Made by a program: the position numbers and the translations under genes
Assembly: GCA_963719465.1 (NCBI GenBank)
Contig: OY970386.1
Span: 1,860,001 to 1,924,000, forward strand
Source of the DNA: JALHUB01 sp963719465
GTDB taxonomy: Bacteria; Chloroflexota; Dehalococcoidia; DSTF01; JALHUB01
DNA: 64,000 nucleotides
Direction of reading: 5' to 3'
Notes under the pieces: generated by a model
The model's database searches: none
Seen by the model: the letters and a program-made list of their open reading frames with translations, nothing else
Told to the model about the DNA's origin: nothing
In this document: in pieces, positions 8,203-16,895 of the stretch
Numbering within the stretch: the stretch's first letter is position 1
How the letters are laid out: every line of letters starts with the position of its first letter

Positions 8203-9006
8203 ATGATCAACGAGATCATGGAAGGGAGTATTAGCTTCGACCGGGCCGCCGACACCTATGACGAGACGCGAGCCCTGCCCCAAGAAGTGGCTCAGAAACT
8301 CACGGATGCTCTTCTCGTCGAGATCCAGGCTGCAGGCGCCGATCGCATCCTTGAGGTGGGCATAGGCACAGGGCGGATCGCTCGCCCGCTAGCTGAACGC
8401 GGCGTGCGGGTCATAGGCATCGACATCGCCCCCCGTATGCTTGCCCGACTGCGAGAACAGATTGGGCCACGACACAGACCGCCCGATCTTGTAATGGCCG
8501 ACCTGACCAGACTCCCGCTTGTTTCAGCGTCCTTCCGAGCCGCACTGGTCATCCATGTGTTGCACCTCGTGTCCCCTCTGCAAAGCGCCTTGGAAGAATT
8601 GCGCAGGGTACTGGCACCGGACGGAGTTCTCATCGTCGACAACACGAGATCCCGGACATCGGGGGAGTGGAAAGTAGGCTCGGCAAAGTGGCGAGAACTG
8701 TTGGCGGCCCGAAACTTCACTCCGCGCGCCAGACCTAGTGCTGACGAGATCCACCGAGCGCTGCGTGGCATTGGGGGGTCATGCCGGGTAGTGATCTTTG
8801 CCGAGGGGGAAGTCCGTCGGACGCCGGAACAGAATCTCGAACGCATTCGCAGCCGAAGTCACTCGTGGACGTGGGAGATCCCCGATGATGTGTTCGCGCA
8901 GTGCCTCGCAGAGTTCGAGCAGTGGTACAGGCGCCGCTACTCCGACATGGAAGAGGAATTGGTGCGACACATCTCCTACTCCCTAGAAGTATGGAGCTTC
9001 GAATAG
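8203..9006 (+). CDS. Class I SAM-dependent methyltransferase
   Basis: 267 residues with the Methyltransf_11 pattern: motif I ILEVGIGTGRIARPLAE near 50-65, motif II VIGIDIAPRML, a following MADLTRLPL, and VIHVLHLV. The N-terminal ISFDRAADTYDETR is typical of small-molecule methyltransferases of the UbiE/menaquinone type. The C-terminal 90 residues give no substrate clue. It is bracketed by two copies of the same promoter module and sits at the edge of the decayed integrative element, so it may be cargo. The Met at 8218 is an alternative start. Confidence 0.75.
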   Translation: MINEIMEGSISFDRAADTYDETRALPQEVAQKLTDALLVEIQAAGADRILEVGIGTGRIARPLAERGVRVIGIDIAPRMLARLREQIGPRHRPPDLVMADLTRLPLVSASFRAALVIHVLHLVSPLQSALEELRRVLAPDGVLIVDNTRSRTSGEWKVGSAKWRELLAARNFTPRARPSADEIHRALRGIGGSCRVVIFAEGEVRRTPEQNLERIRSRSHSWTWEIPDDVFAQCLAEFEQWYRRRYSDMEEELVRHISYSLEVWSFE

Positions 9007-9029
9007 CGCCGATGCTGGCTCTCCTTGAC

Positions 9030-9057
9030 TTGACTTCCTCACGGTCTAGAGCAATAT
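9030..9057 (+). promoter_or_regulatory. Promoter module, copy 2, upstream of the tyrosine recombinase
   Basis: TTGACT at 9030-9035 and CAATAT at 9052-9057, spacer 16, with the shared TTCCTC after the -35. The recombinase start lies 34 bases downstream, preceded by GAGGTG. Confidence 0.45.
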
Positions 9058-9091
9058 GTCGTCGTGATTCTACGTTTGCGAGGTGATCACG

Positions 9092-9936
9092 ATGACAGCA
9101 ACCATTATCCCCGTTGGCGAAGACGCGGCAGGCTGGGAACGAGCCCTCTATGCATTTCTTGTAGAAAAGGAGCGCAGATCCGGCTCAAGACGAACAGTCG
9201 AAGGTTACTCCCGTATGCTCCAGCACTTCTTCGGCAACGTCGGCAAGCCGCCGGACAGAATCACCAGTCAGGAAGTCTTCACCTGGGCTTATGGCAAGGG
9301 ACTTTCCGGGAAAGAGCCTTCTGCAATCACGATCGGCTCACGGCTCGCCTGCCTGAGTTCCTTCTACGGCTTCCTGATCAGGATGGACACCGCGACCAGA
9401 TCGAGCGGCGGAAAGCGTCACCCAGTCCGCCGCGAGGCATCAGCGCTGAAGGGATAAGAAAGCTGCTCTCCGTCATCCCCAATACACCGCCTGGTCTGCG
9501 GGACAAAGCAATCATCCTGACGCTCGTCCTGACAGGCCGGCGCCGGGCTGAAGTCCTGGACATGAAGGTGGGCAATCTCATCAGGACTGACGGACTCTTC
9601 TACGCCTATCGAGGCAAGGGCGGCAAGCAAGGGAAGCGAGAGCTCCCACTGCCGGCGTTTGAGGCGATCAGGGAAGCGCTCGCTGCTTTCGGCAAGGACC
9701 TGGACACGATGAAGCCCCAGGAGTCTCTCTGGCCTTCTCCCGGTAGGAACGGAACCGGCATAACCTCCGGTACATTCTACGGGAACTTGCAGCGCTACCT
9801 GCGCAGGGCCGGCCTTCCTCGCGCCGGCGTCCACATCTTTCGCCACTCGGCCGCCAAGCTCAGGCGTGACGTAGGCGAGTCCATCGAGGACGTGAGCCGA
9901 TTCCTCGACCACTCGTCGCTGGCGGTGACAACTGCC
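9092..9936 (+). pseudogene. Tyrosine recombinase/integrase, frameshifted and cut before the catalytic Tyr
   Basis: The first frame (ATG 9092, preceded by GAGGTG) encodes the N-terminal core-binding domain (YAFLVEKERRSGS, EGYSRMLQHFF). Near 9390 the reading moves to another frame that carries the catalytic domain: the TGRRRAEVL Arg, the Lys of YRGKGGK, HIFRH and LDHSSLAVTT. An intact relative would continue directly to the Tyr. Here homology stops at about 9936, where an oppositely oriented serine recombinase begins. The gene therefore has at least one frameshift plus loss of its nucleophile. It was probably the integrase of the element beside tRNA-Asp. Confidence 0.75.
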
Positions 9937-9940
9937 GGCC

Positions 9941-10698
9941 AGCGCCTACGACCTCCCCGTGAAGGGTGACATCCCCTACGTAGACTGGGTTTGATAGCAT
10001 CCCCCGCACCGTAGCTTTGGAGAACACCAGCCGGCCATGCTTTGAGCGGGGCTGGAATCCAGACGCGTTCAGGACCCCGCTATCTCCAGCATGGAGCGAT
10101 TGCCTCCTGCGTACTGCTCAAAGGCGTTCCGTACCGCCTCTGCTTCCGCGGGAACGATCTTCGGCGGCTCGTCGGCGCTGGTGGAAGAGTAGCCGAAGGG
10201 GATGTCACCCACGGGTAAGCCCTTGAGTGCTCGAGTTCTCATCCCTCGGGCAACATCGCTTGACAGCAGGATCGAGTAGTAGGCAGCCATCACATCAAAC
10301 ATGCCGTTGGTCAGGAAACCAGCAGGCGTGTCATCGCCCACCGTGGGTTCGGTCTTCGACTTCAGTTGAACGCCGCAGTCACTTAGCAGCTCACGGTAGA
10401 CAGCCGAGTCTCGGACAGACCGGGCAAATCGGTCGACACGGAGTACGAGGATCGCATCGAACGCACCGGCTTGGGCATCGCGGACCATCCTGAGGAAACT
10501 GGTGCGCCCAGCGACGGTCGTCCCGCTCGCGCCGGCATCTTCGTAGATCTCGGCGACTTCCCAGCCCTCCAAGCGTGCCCAGTCAGTGAGTTCCTGATGC
10601 TGAGAATCCAGCGAGTGGCCTTGAGCCTGCTCGTCGGTCGAGACACGCAGATAGAGGGCCACTCTCTGGATTTCCCGGCATCTCGCTCGCAGCTTCAT
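9941..10698 (-). pseudogene. Large serine recombinase, N-terminal part, frameshifted and truncated
   Basis: The N-terminal resolvase domain is intact: VALYLRVSTDEQ with the catalytic Ser, then YEDAGASGTTVAGR and LRVDRFARS. The 'recombinase' domain follows (GLPVGDIPFGYSS). The frame stops near 10069, but one lost base at the GGGG run (10076-10079) restores it. The other frame continues VLNASGFQPRSKHG, then VFSKATVRGMLSNP and YVGDVTLHGEVV, down to about 9941. The gene then ends at the junction with the tyrosine recombinase. Its missing zinc-ribbon and coiled-coil part matches the plus-strand fragment at 12684. The start is taken at the Met at 10698; the frame is open to 10776. Confidence 0.75.
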
Positions 10699-10956
10699 TT
10701 CACTAGCCTGAGCCGACCTCCCCATGTCGGCGCCCCGTGCAGCAGACGCAACGAGACGCCAGCGAGGAGTCTGCACAGTGAGTCCAGCTCGAACTCAACA
10801 GCGGCTGCGGGTGGCACCTCGTCATCACGGACACATACACGCTCTACCCGGGGCGTGGTAGCAAGTCGCAGCGGCTTCTCGTGTTTGTCCACGAGACCCA
10901 GTTTAAGGGGTAGGCTTCAAACTACCCCCAATCGTAGGCGGGAATTACGCGGGAGT

Positions 10957-11787
10957 TTAGAGGTTGAGGCGGTAAGTGCCCTTCGTCCTGCCCGATATAA
11001 CTAAGCCTCCCCAGGCGGGGTTGCCCTTGAAGACGTTACGCAGATCCGTGTACGTTGATTCGAGGTGCTCGAGGATTAGGCCTTGGCTCACCTCCGGCGT
11101 TCCGTTCTGATAAATCTCCCACAGGAACTCGATCACTTGCGCCTGCCTACCCGTCAGGGAGTGCTCTCGGCCATCGAGGTTCACCGAACGGAAGTCGGGT
11201 GAGTGGCGAAAACGCGGATGCGCGCCCTCCGAACTGCTGCCCGGGACCGCGTGGCCGCTCTGGGTGATCGAGGTCTCCAAGTCGTTTACCATGATCTCCC
11301 ATCGCCTCATCCTCTGCAGGTCGACGCGCACTCGACCGAACTCTGGACAAGAGATGTAGGCCCGAGCCTCCGAGCCCGGTGGTTCTTCGATGAACTCCAC
11401 GACCTCGGCATGCCCTTCAAGGCAGGCATCGCACTCGACGGTGGTTGCGGGCTGCACCCCTGCCAGTACGCCGTACCGCAGGAGCGATTCGAGAGCTGTT
11501 TCCGGCCACAGCGCGACCTCGTCCGCTGTGACGATCCGGTCGTTCGGGGACGTAGAGCGGGCGCGTTGAACGAGTTGAACGAGTTGAACGATCAGTTTGT
11601 CGATCACGCCTTTAAGCCTGCTGGCATCGGGCCAGCCGTCTCTATCTTGGAGTCGATCAACATTCGGCGGAGCGCTGCATCGCGTCCATCGTGCCCGAGA
11701 GTGCAGCCGTTGGCGTAGGTCAAGTAGAAGGTCTTGGAGTTTCTGCCTCTGCGACCCCCCAAGAAAAGGCAACTTTGAGCCCGACAC
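10957..11787 (-). CDS. Element-borne protein with C-terminal winged-helix-like region
   Basis: 276 residues, family not recognised. The middle carries CDAC and a later Cys (ISCPEF), a possible metal site. The C-terminal 80 residues (LTGRQAQVIEFLWE, then a helix pair, then GTYRLNL) look like a winged-helix DNA-binding domain. The first 68 bases overlap the preceding gene, so translation may begin later, for example at the GTG of VIDKLIVQ. A 9-base unit repeated three times (11566-11592) encodes the LIVQLVQLVQ stretch. It sits between the broken recombinases and may be their regulator. Confidence 0.5.
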   Translation of the reverse strand: MSGSKLPFLGGSQRQKLQDLLLDLRQRLHSRARWTRCSAPPNVDRLQDRDGWPDASRLKGVIDKLIVQLVQLVQRARSTSPNDRIVTADEVALWPETALESLLRYGVLAGVQPATTVECDACLEGHAEVVEFIEEPPGSEARAYISCPEFGRVRVDLQRMRRWEIMVNDLETSITQSGHAVPGSSSEGAHPRFRHSPDFRSVNLDGREHSLTGRQAQVIEFLWEIYQNGTPEVSQGLILEHLESTYTDLRNVFKGNPAWGGLVISGRTKGTYRLNL

Positions 11788-12622
11788 GAGTCACGTTTGC
11801 CAGAGCCAGCGGCAATTCGCTTCGCGCCCCGTTATGATCTGAACCAGACACCGTCTCAAGCAGATCGTACACTGCCTCCCTACGCTCACTAGGATCGGCC
11901 TCGAGAACGATCCGTTGGGAGCCGCCTCCCAACAGTGGTAGACGAAGGAGCTTGCCCCGGGCGTCCTTGATTCCGGACGCTGGATCATAGACGAACCTAA
12001 GGCCGCGGTGCTTGAATGCGTTCAGGTTGTAAACGCGGTCGTCCTTCAAGAGGGCGAGCTCTCTTCCAAGGACGATGCGGGAGAATACCGTCTCGATCTC
12101 CAGTCGCGTCTTCTTCTGTCCGCGGAAGAAGGTGTCCAGAGTGCCAGACGCCGGATCGCAAACGAAGACGAGTTGGAATATGGGCCGGCGTGCACGTCGT
12201 TCCAACCCTTTCCCCTCGGTGTATTCCAGACTGGTTTCAGCGTAGTCCTCCGGAAACGCGAAGTAATATGGCTTGGTCCCCCTTCGGTAAACTTCGACCA
12301 GACATTCACGGCCTCGGCCCTCTTTCAGGCGGAAGTACGAACCGAGCGCCGCTCCAAGTTCAGCCGTGGCATCGGTGTCATCACTTGGCTCGGTCCCGAA
12401 TGCCGCTCATCGTCGGACCCAGTAAGTGGTCGGAAGGTGGTCGGCTTCGCAGAATCGATGGGCCACTTCCACCACGTTGGGGTGCTCTAGAAGGGTCCAG
12501 AGCACCTTCTCGCAGAATCCCGACATGGACTCGAAGACGTCCGTCAGATCGAGGCCATGATAATTGGCTTCGTCGAGGATCGCCTGCAGCCCCTGTTCGT
12601 CCAGCAGCGCGGAGGCCATCAT
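11720..12622 (-). pseudogene. Element-borne unknown protein interrupted by one in-frame TGA
   Basis: ATG at 12622 opens a plausible protein (ALLDEQGLQAILDEANYHG, VEVAHRFCEADHLPTTYWVRR). It meets TGA at 12407-12409 and resumes in the same frame with normal protein-like sequence (TAELGAALGSYFRLKEG, TKPYYFAFPEDYAETSLEY, IFQLVFVCDP) to the stop at 11720. Only the one stop interrupts about 300 codons; CGA to TGA is the simplest change. It overlaps the next gene by 68 bases. Family not recognised. The nonsense codon agrees with decay of the neighbouring recombinases. Confidence 0.55.
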
Positions 12623-12683
12623 AAGTCGCGGCCTGTGGGATAAGGTTCAGGAGGTCCGCAGCCAAAGGGCTTAGCGGCCGCAG

Positions 12684-13367
12684 ATGTACGGAGCTCGACC
12701 GGCTCGTGCCTACCTCCTGTCCGGCGTTGGCGTTTGTGCCGACTGCGCTTCGCCGTTGTGGGCGAACACAACGGGTGGTGGTCTACACAACTACTATCGC
12801 TGCGCTTCGCGTAGCCGAGGCGATGAGTGCGCGAGCAATGGTGCCAGTTGCCGGGCGGAGATGCCGGAAGCCAACGTGGACGCGCTGTTTGCCGGGCTGG
12901 AGTTACCTTCCGGTTGGCGCCAGCGTGTTCGCGAGCTTGTGGCCACCGGCAATCCCGTTCCTGACTTGGAAAGGGACCGGAGCAGGCTTCAGGCGAAGAT
13001 CGCCAGGGTCAGACAGGGCCTTTTGGACGGCGTACTCGACAACGAGACGGCGAAGATGGCGATTCGGGAAGCGGAGGCAGCCCTGGCCGCTTTGCCGAAT
13101 CGAGACGGGTTGGAGATCAGCGGTTGCGAGCCACTGACGGACATTCACGAGCTGTGGCCGCGCATGACCGGGGAGGGAAGGCGCGACCTAGTGAGGTTGG
13201 TGTTGGCCGAAGTCGCGGTGGACTTGCGAGCGGGAGAAGTAAAAGCAATGCTGCCGAAGCCGACCTTCGCTCCTCTATTCAGGGAAGTTTCAGAAGAGGA
13301 AGACGGATCGATCAGTATTTGCGCCTGGCGACCCCGAGGGGATTCGAACCCCCGATCTCCACCGTGA
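12684..13367 (+). pseudogene. Large serine recombinase, C-terminal zinc-ribbon and coiled-coil fragment
   Basis: The fragment begins YGARPARAYLLSG, the usual lead-in to the recombinase zinc beta-ribbon. This is followed by CADCASPLWANT...YYRC...C, then an alpha-helical coiled-coil stretch with DLERDRSRLQAKIARVRQG. A TAG lies four codons upstream of the first ATG, so the N-terminal half is gone; it is found on the opposite strand at 9941-10698. The last dozen codons (PRGDSNPRSPP) are antisense to tRNA-Asp and are not natural recombinase sequence. It cannot work alone, because the catalytic Ser is in the other piece. Confidence 0.75.
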
Positions 13368-13402
13368 CAGGGTGGCATGTTAGTCCGCTACACCACGGGG
13401 CC
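13326..13402 (-). tRNA. tRNA-Asp (GTC), CCA encoded
   Basis: On the minus strand the gene begins GGCCCCGTGGTGTAGC and ends CGGGGTC-G-CCA. The acceptor 5' strand GGCCCCG pairs with CGGGGTC. The anticodon loop CTGTCAC gives GTC (Asp). The T-loop GGTTCGAATCC is normal. The serine recombinase fragment runs into its 3' end, so this tRNA is the likely landmark of the decayed element. Confidence 0.95.
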
Positions 13403-13480
13403 GCTCAATGTGCCGCCGGCTGCCCGGCGAATCTCATTGTAGGGGTGCGCCAAGCCTGCTGTCAACCGAAAAAGCCGCCC

Positions 13481-14245
13481 CTACGCTAGTTGTCCTCCAT
13501 CCAGTACTATCGTCTGCCCGGTCACATAGCTTGAGGCGTCGGACGCGAGCCAGACGCAAACGCCGGCCATCTCCTCCGGGCGGCCGATGCGTCCCAGCGG
13601 CGTCTGGGAGAGCGTCCGCTGCAGAATCGCCTCGTTCTCCCAGAGCGCCTGGGCGAACTTCGTCTGGATGATGCCCGGGGCGATGGCGTTGACGCGTATC
13701 CCGTGCGGGCCCAGCTCCTTCGCCAGCACCTGAGTTAACATAATCACACCCGCCTTGCTGATCGAATAGCAGCCGAGGCCTTCCGAGGCCCGCTTGCCGC
13801 CGACCGAGGCGACGTTGATGATACTGCCCGCCTTCCGCTCGATCATGCCTTTGGCGACGGCCTGGGCCAGAAGGAAGTAGCCTTTCAGGTTGACGTTCAT
13901 TATCTGGTCCCAGGTCCGCTCCTCGATGTCGATGAGCCGGCCGAAGTAAGGGTTCGTGCCGGCGTTGTTGACGAGGATGTCGACCTTGCCGAACTGCTCG
14001 AGGGTGGACTGCACCAGGCGGTCGATGTCCTCGCGATTTCGCATGTGGGTGGCGATGGCGCCCGCCTTGCGACCGAGCGCTCGGACCTCGGCCGCTACAA
14101 CGTCCAGGTCCTCCTGCTTGCGACTCGCGACGATGACGTCGGCGCCGTAGCTCGCCAGCCCCAGCGCAATCGCCCGGCCGATGCCGCGTGACCCGCCGGT
14201 AACTACCGCAACCCTGTCGGTCAGGTCGAATGATGGCTCAGTCAT
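13481..14245 (-). CDS. Short-chain dehydrogenase/reductase (FabG-like)
   Basis: 254 residues, the classic SDR length. The cofactor motif TGGSRGIG is at 16-23, NNAG near 93, the catalytic Ser at 147, and Y160-x3-K164 in CYSISKAG. The C-terminus has the GQTIVLDGG signature. R and K after the glycine motif suggest NADP(H), though this is not certain. It lies 14 bases downstream of the acyl-CoA synthetase on the same strand, so the pair may act on a CoA-linked or derived hydroxy/keto substrate. Confidence 0.85.
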   Translation of the reverse strand: MTEPSFDLTDRVAVVTGGSRGIGRAIALGLASYGADVIVASRKQEDLDVVAAEVRALGRKAGAIATHMRNREDIDRLVQSTLEQFGKVDILVNNAGTNPYFGRLIDIEERTWDQIMNVNLKGYFLLAQAVAKGMIERKAGSIINVASVGGKRASEGLGCYSISKAGVIMLTQVLAKELGPHGIRVNAIAPGIIQTKFAQALWENEAILQRTLSQTPLGRIGRPEEMAGVCVWLASDASSYVTGQTIVLDGGQLA

Positions 14246-14259
14246 TTGAATCTCCTCTC

Positions 14260-15705
14260 TCAGACGATGGACGCCTTCTCGTAGTAGGTGACGACGTTCG
14301 CTACCGCCCGCACGACCCGCTCCAGGCTTGGCAGCGAGAGGATGCCCATCTCGCGGTAGCGGTCGCGGGCGCGCCGGCGGCCCGCTTCAGCCTCCGTTGC
14401 CTCAACTTCCTCGCCGCCGACCGGCAGGACGATGACGACCGGCTTGCCGGACTTGTCGCGCACGCCTGCTGGTATCTCGACGAGCTCCTTAACGACCTGC
14501 TGCGGATTCGGCATCGGGAAGTGGCCGCCGAGGAGGTAGAACAGCGGCTGCGTGGCGATAACCGTATCGACGCTCTCGTGCGCGGCGACGGCTTCGAGCA
14601 CGTTCTGGAAGACGGGCGGTGGCACCAGGGGCACGCCGACGTCGACGGGGTTGCGCATCATGGTGCCGGCGATGGGCAGGAGTTCGAGCAATCGATTTCG
14701 CATGGCATCGTCGAAGGGCGGGATCTCGAGGCCGACGGAGGCGCAGGCGTCCGTGGCGGCGACGCTCGTTCCGCCGCCGCCGCCGACCATGCCGATGCGA
14801 CGCCCCGTTTCGCGCGGAAGGATCAGCAGGGCTTCCGCCGTGTCGGCGAGCTCTTCCAGATTGGCGGCTCGGATCGCCGCCGTCTGCTGGAAGAGCGCTT
14901 GCCAGACCTCCGCTTCACCGCCAAGCGAGCCAGTGTGAGAGCGGACCGCGCGTGAGCCAGCCTCGGTCAGGCCGGCTTTCCAGATTATGACCGGCTTTCG
15001 CGGCGCTATCGCCTTCACAAGCTCGAAGAAGCGGCGGCCCTCGCGCGGGCCCTCCAGGTACATCGTGATGACTTTGGTCTCCGGGTCGTTCGCCATGTAC
15101 TCGAGCAGATCGCACTCGTTGACGTCGCTGGCGTTGCCGTAGCTCACGGCGAGGCGGAAGCGGAGCCCCCGCCCTCTCGCCTGCCGGCCGAGCTCGACAG
15201 CGTGGCCGCCGCTCTGCGAGATGAATCCGACCGGTCCGCTCTCCTTTGGGAAGTCGCCGCCGGGCAGGAGAGTGTGACCCGATGCCGGGCAGTAGACGCC
15301 GAAGCAGTTCGGGCCGATCACGCGTATTCCCTGCGTCGCGATGCTTTTGATCTCCTGCTCCAGCGCGATCCGGTCCGGGTCGCCGGTCTCCGAGAAGCCG
15401 GAGCTGTAGATCTGGACACCGCGGATCCCCTTCGCCAGGCATTCGCGGAGGATCTGTGGGACGAGCGGCGCCGGCACCATGATGTCGGCCGAGTCCACGG
15501 GCTCGGGGATGTCGGCGACGGTGGGGTAGATGCGCAGGCCGAAGACCTCGCCGCCGCTGGGGTTGACCGGGAAGATGCGTCCTTTGAAGCCGAAGTCGAG
15601 AAGCGCTTTGAGGAAGCGGCTGCCCCAGGCGTCCGGATTGGGCGAGGAGCCGATGACGGCGAGGGTTCGCGGGAAAAAGATGGCATCGAGTTGGGAAGCG
15701 CTCAT
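14260..15705 (-). CDS. Acyl-CoA synthetase (ADP-forming), alpha-subunit type
   Basis: 481 residues. An N-terminal CoA-binding Rossmann domain (LAVIGSSPNP, FPVNPSGGEVFG) is followed by two succinyl-CoA-ligase-like flavodoxin domains (GFISQSGGHAV, VGGGGGTS). The phosphorylated His is H257 in RSHTGSLGG. There is no ATP-grasp domain, so a separate beta subunit is needed for nucleotide-dependent acyl-CoA/acyl-phosphate chemistry; none is visible in this window. It is co-directional with the SDR, with a 14-base gap. The substrate is unknown. Confidence 0.8.
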   Translation of the reverse strand: MSASQLDAIFFPRTLAVIGSSPNPDAWGSRFLKALLDFGFKGRIFPVNPSGGEVFGLRIYPTVADIPEPVDSADIMVPAPLVPQILRECLAKGIRGVQIYSSGFSETGDPDRIALEQEIKSIATQGIRVIGPNCFGVYCPASGHTLLPGGDFPKESGPVGFISQSGGHAVELGRQARGRGLRFRLAVSYGNASDVNECDLLEYMANDPETKVITMYLEGPREGRRFFELVKAIAPRKPVIIWKAGLTEAGSRAVRSHTGSLGGEAEVWQALFQQTAAIRAANLEELADTAEALLILPRETGRRIGMVGGGGGTSVAATDACASVGLEIPPFDDAMRNRLLELLPIAGTMMRNPVDVGVPLVPPPVFQNVLEAVAAHESVDTVIATQPLFYLLGGHFPMPNPQQVVKELVEIPAGVRDKSGKPVVIVLPVGGEEVEATEAEAGRRRARDRYREMGILSLPSLERVVRAVANVVTYYEKASIV

Positions 15706-15814
15706 GCTGCTCCGTCGAGCTCGACGAGGGACGCTATCCCTTTCGCCCCAGCCGTCGAGCTCGAGCAGCGTCAGTATATTGCAGGAGGCCGCTTGGGCGG
15801 AATGCGACGACCCG

Positions 15815-16651
15815 TTACTGGTCGAACTTGAAGCTCTCGGCGATGTTGCCGAGCATGAACTCCTCGCCCGGGAAGTCCTTCGGATCCGCCATGCACATCA
15901 CCATCCAGAGCTCCGGGCTCCGCACGAACACCCAAGTGTCGGCGACAACGTTGCCCGTAAACTCAGCTGTTGAAATGTGCAAATTCAGGACGAACCGCAC
16001 GGCGGGCCTTCCGCCGAGCGTGTCATTGGTTCGCTCCGTGATCTTGGCCTGGTCCGCGGGAATGTTGAGGAACCAGTGCGTCGGCAGGCCGCCGGGCGGC
16101 AGCGGGTCGGACTCTATGCTGCACATCCCGAACTCCATGTTGCTGCTGACGCCGGAAGCTTCGATGAACGAGTTGACGTCGCTTGATAAAATCGGCACGG
16201 GCGTTATGACCCAGTTGTCAGGGAACTGGATGGTATAGCCCTCGACCAGGTCATGGTAGAGGCCCGCCTTGCCGGGTACTTTGAGATTCTGCACCTCGCG
16301 GAAGGTCGATGGGTCGGCGAAGCTGGCGTTCGGGTTATCCGCGTAGTCGATCGTCCGAATGTCGGCCGAGCCCCCCTTGTCGGGAGAGCTGACGCATATC
16401 CTGGCGTCACCAAGGGCGAGCGACGGTCCCGACGACGAATCGAAGGCATACACGCCGAGCGCGTTGGTCGTGGTGAATCGGAAGTTCCCCTTCGAGTCCT
16501 CGACCGTGACAATGGCGCCCTTGACCGGCGCGCCGGTGGAGGCGTCGGTGACGAATCCCCACATACACGCGGACGTAATGAAGGGCAGCGTCAGGATCAA
16601 CAAGATAAGGCAGGGCAGCCAGAAGCGAAGACGATGGAATCTTGACGTCAT
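15815..16651 (-). CDS. Predicted lipoprotein with carboxypeptidase-regulatory-like domain
   Basis: The open frame extends to 16702, but TAGGAGGAGAAGA directly precedes the Met at 16651, giving 278 residues. A signal peptide (CLILLILTLPFI) ends in TSAC, a lipobox. The mature N-terminus (GFVTDASTGAPVKGAIVTV) is the start of a CarboxypepD_reg-like beta-sandwich. The C-terminal 150 residues (YTIQFPDNWVI, ADTWVFVRSPELW) resemble PsbP-like or surface lipoprotein modules. It is probably exported and membrane-anchored. A good minus-strand promoter lies at 16799-16828 with a tiny ORF between. Confidence 0.7.
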   Translation of the reverse strand: MTSRFHRLRFWLPCLILLILTLPFITSACMWGFVTDASTGAPVKGAIVTVEDSKGNFRFTTTNALGVYAFDSSSGPSLALGDARICVSSPDKGGSADIRTIDYADNPNASFADPSTFREVQNLKVPGKAGLYHDLVEGYTIQFPDNWVITPVPILSSDVNSFIEASGVSSNMEFGMCSIESDPLPPGGLPTHWFLNIPADQAKITERTNDTLGGRPAVRFVLNLHISTAEFTGNVVADTWVFVRSPELWMVMCMADPKDFPGEEFMLGNIAESFKFDQ

Positions 16652-16689
16652 TCTTCTCCTCCTAAAGAACGTATATACGTAACCTGTCC

Positions 16690-16773
16690 TCATCCGGAAC
16701 ACAGTATCGCAAGCGCTATCAACAGGATCGACAGGGAGTAGACATAACGACGAAGCACTCGAAGAAGGATCAT
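16690..16773 (-). CDS. Putative 27-residue membrane micropeptide upstream of the lipoprotein
   Basis: ATG at 16773, preceded by GGGGGTG, encodes a basic start (MILLRVLRRYVY) and a hydrophobic segment (SLSILLIALAIL) ending CSG and TGA. It sits between a strong minus-strand promoter and the lipoprotein start, 38 bases before the latter. It could be a leader peptide or a small membrane protein; chance is also possible at this length. Confidence 0.3.
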   Translation of the reverse strand: MILLRVLRRYVYSLSILLIALAILCSG

Positions 16774-16798
16774 GCGCGCACCCCCAGCTTTCTGCTGA

Positions 16799-16828
16799 AT
16801 ATTAGTCTCCGACTTAGCGCAGTGTCAA
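16799..16828 (-). promoter_or_regulatory. Sigma-70 promoter for the micropeptide-lipoprotein unit
   Basis: On the minus strand TTGACA (16823-16828) and TAATAT (16799-16804) are separated by 18 bases. The promoter lies 26 bases upstream of the micropeptide ATG and points towards the lipoprotein. Confidence 0.55.
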
Positions 16829-16895
16829 GCGCGAGCGAGACGATAGTGAAGCATATTTTCGCCCCTTCTGGGCGCCGGGCTTTCACGTCTTCTGC

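Noticed and set aside
9064..9969. Single long recombinase frame from 9064
   Set aside because: The first 100 residues of this frame are not protein-like; the N-terminal domain is in the frame starting at 9092. This is a frameshifted gene.
12405..12411. TGA read as a recoded codon (selenocysteine or alternative code)
   Set aside because: Other genes in the window use TGA as a normal stop, no selenocysteine element follows, and neighbouring genes are decayed; a nonsense mutation is simpler.
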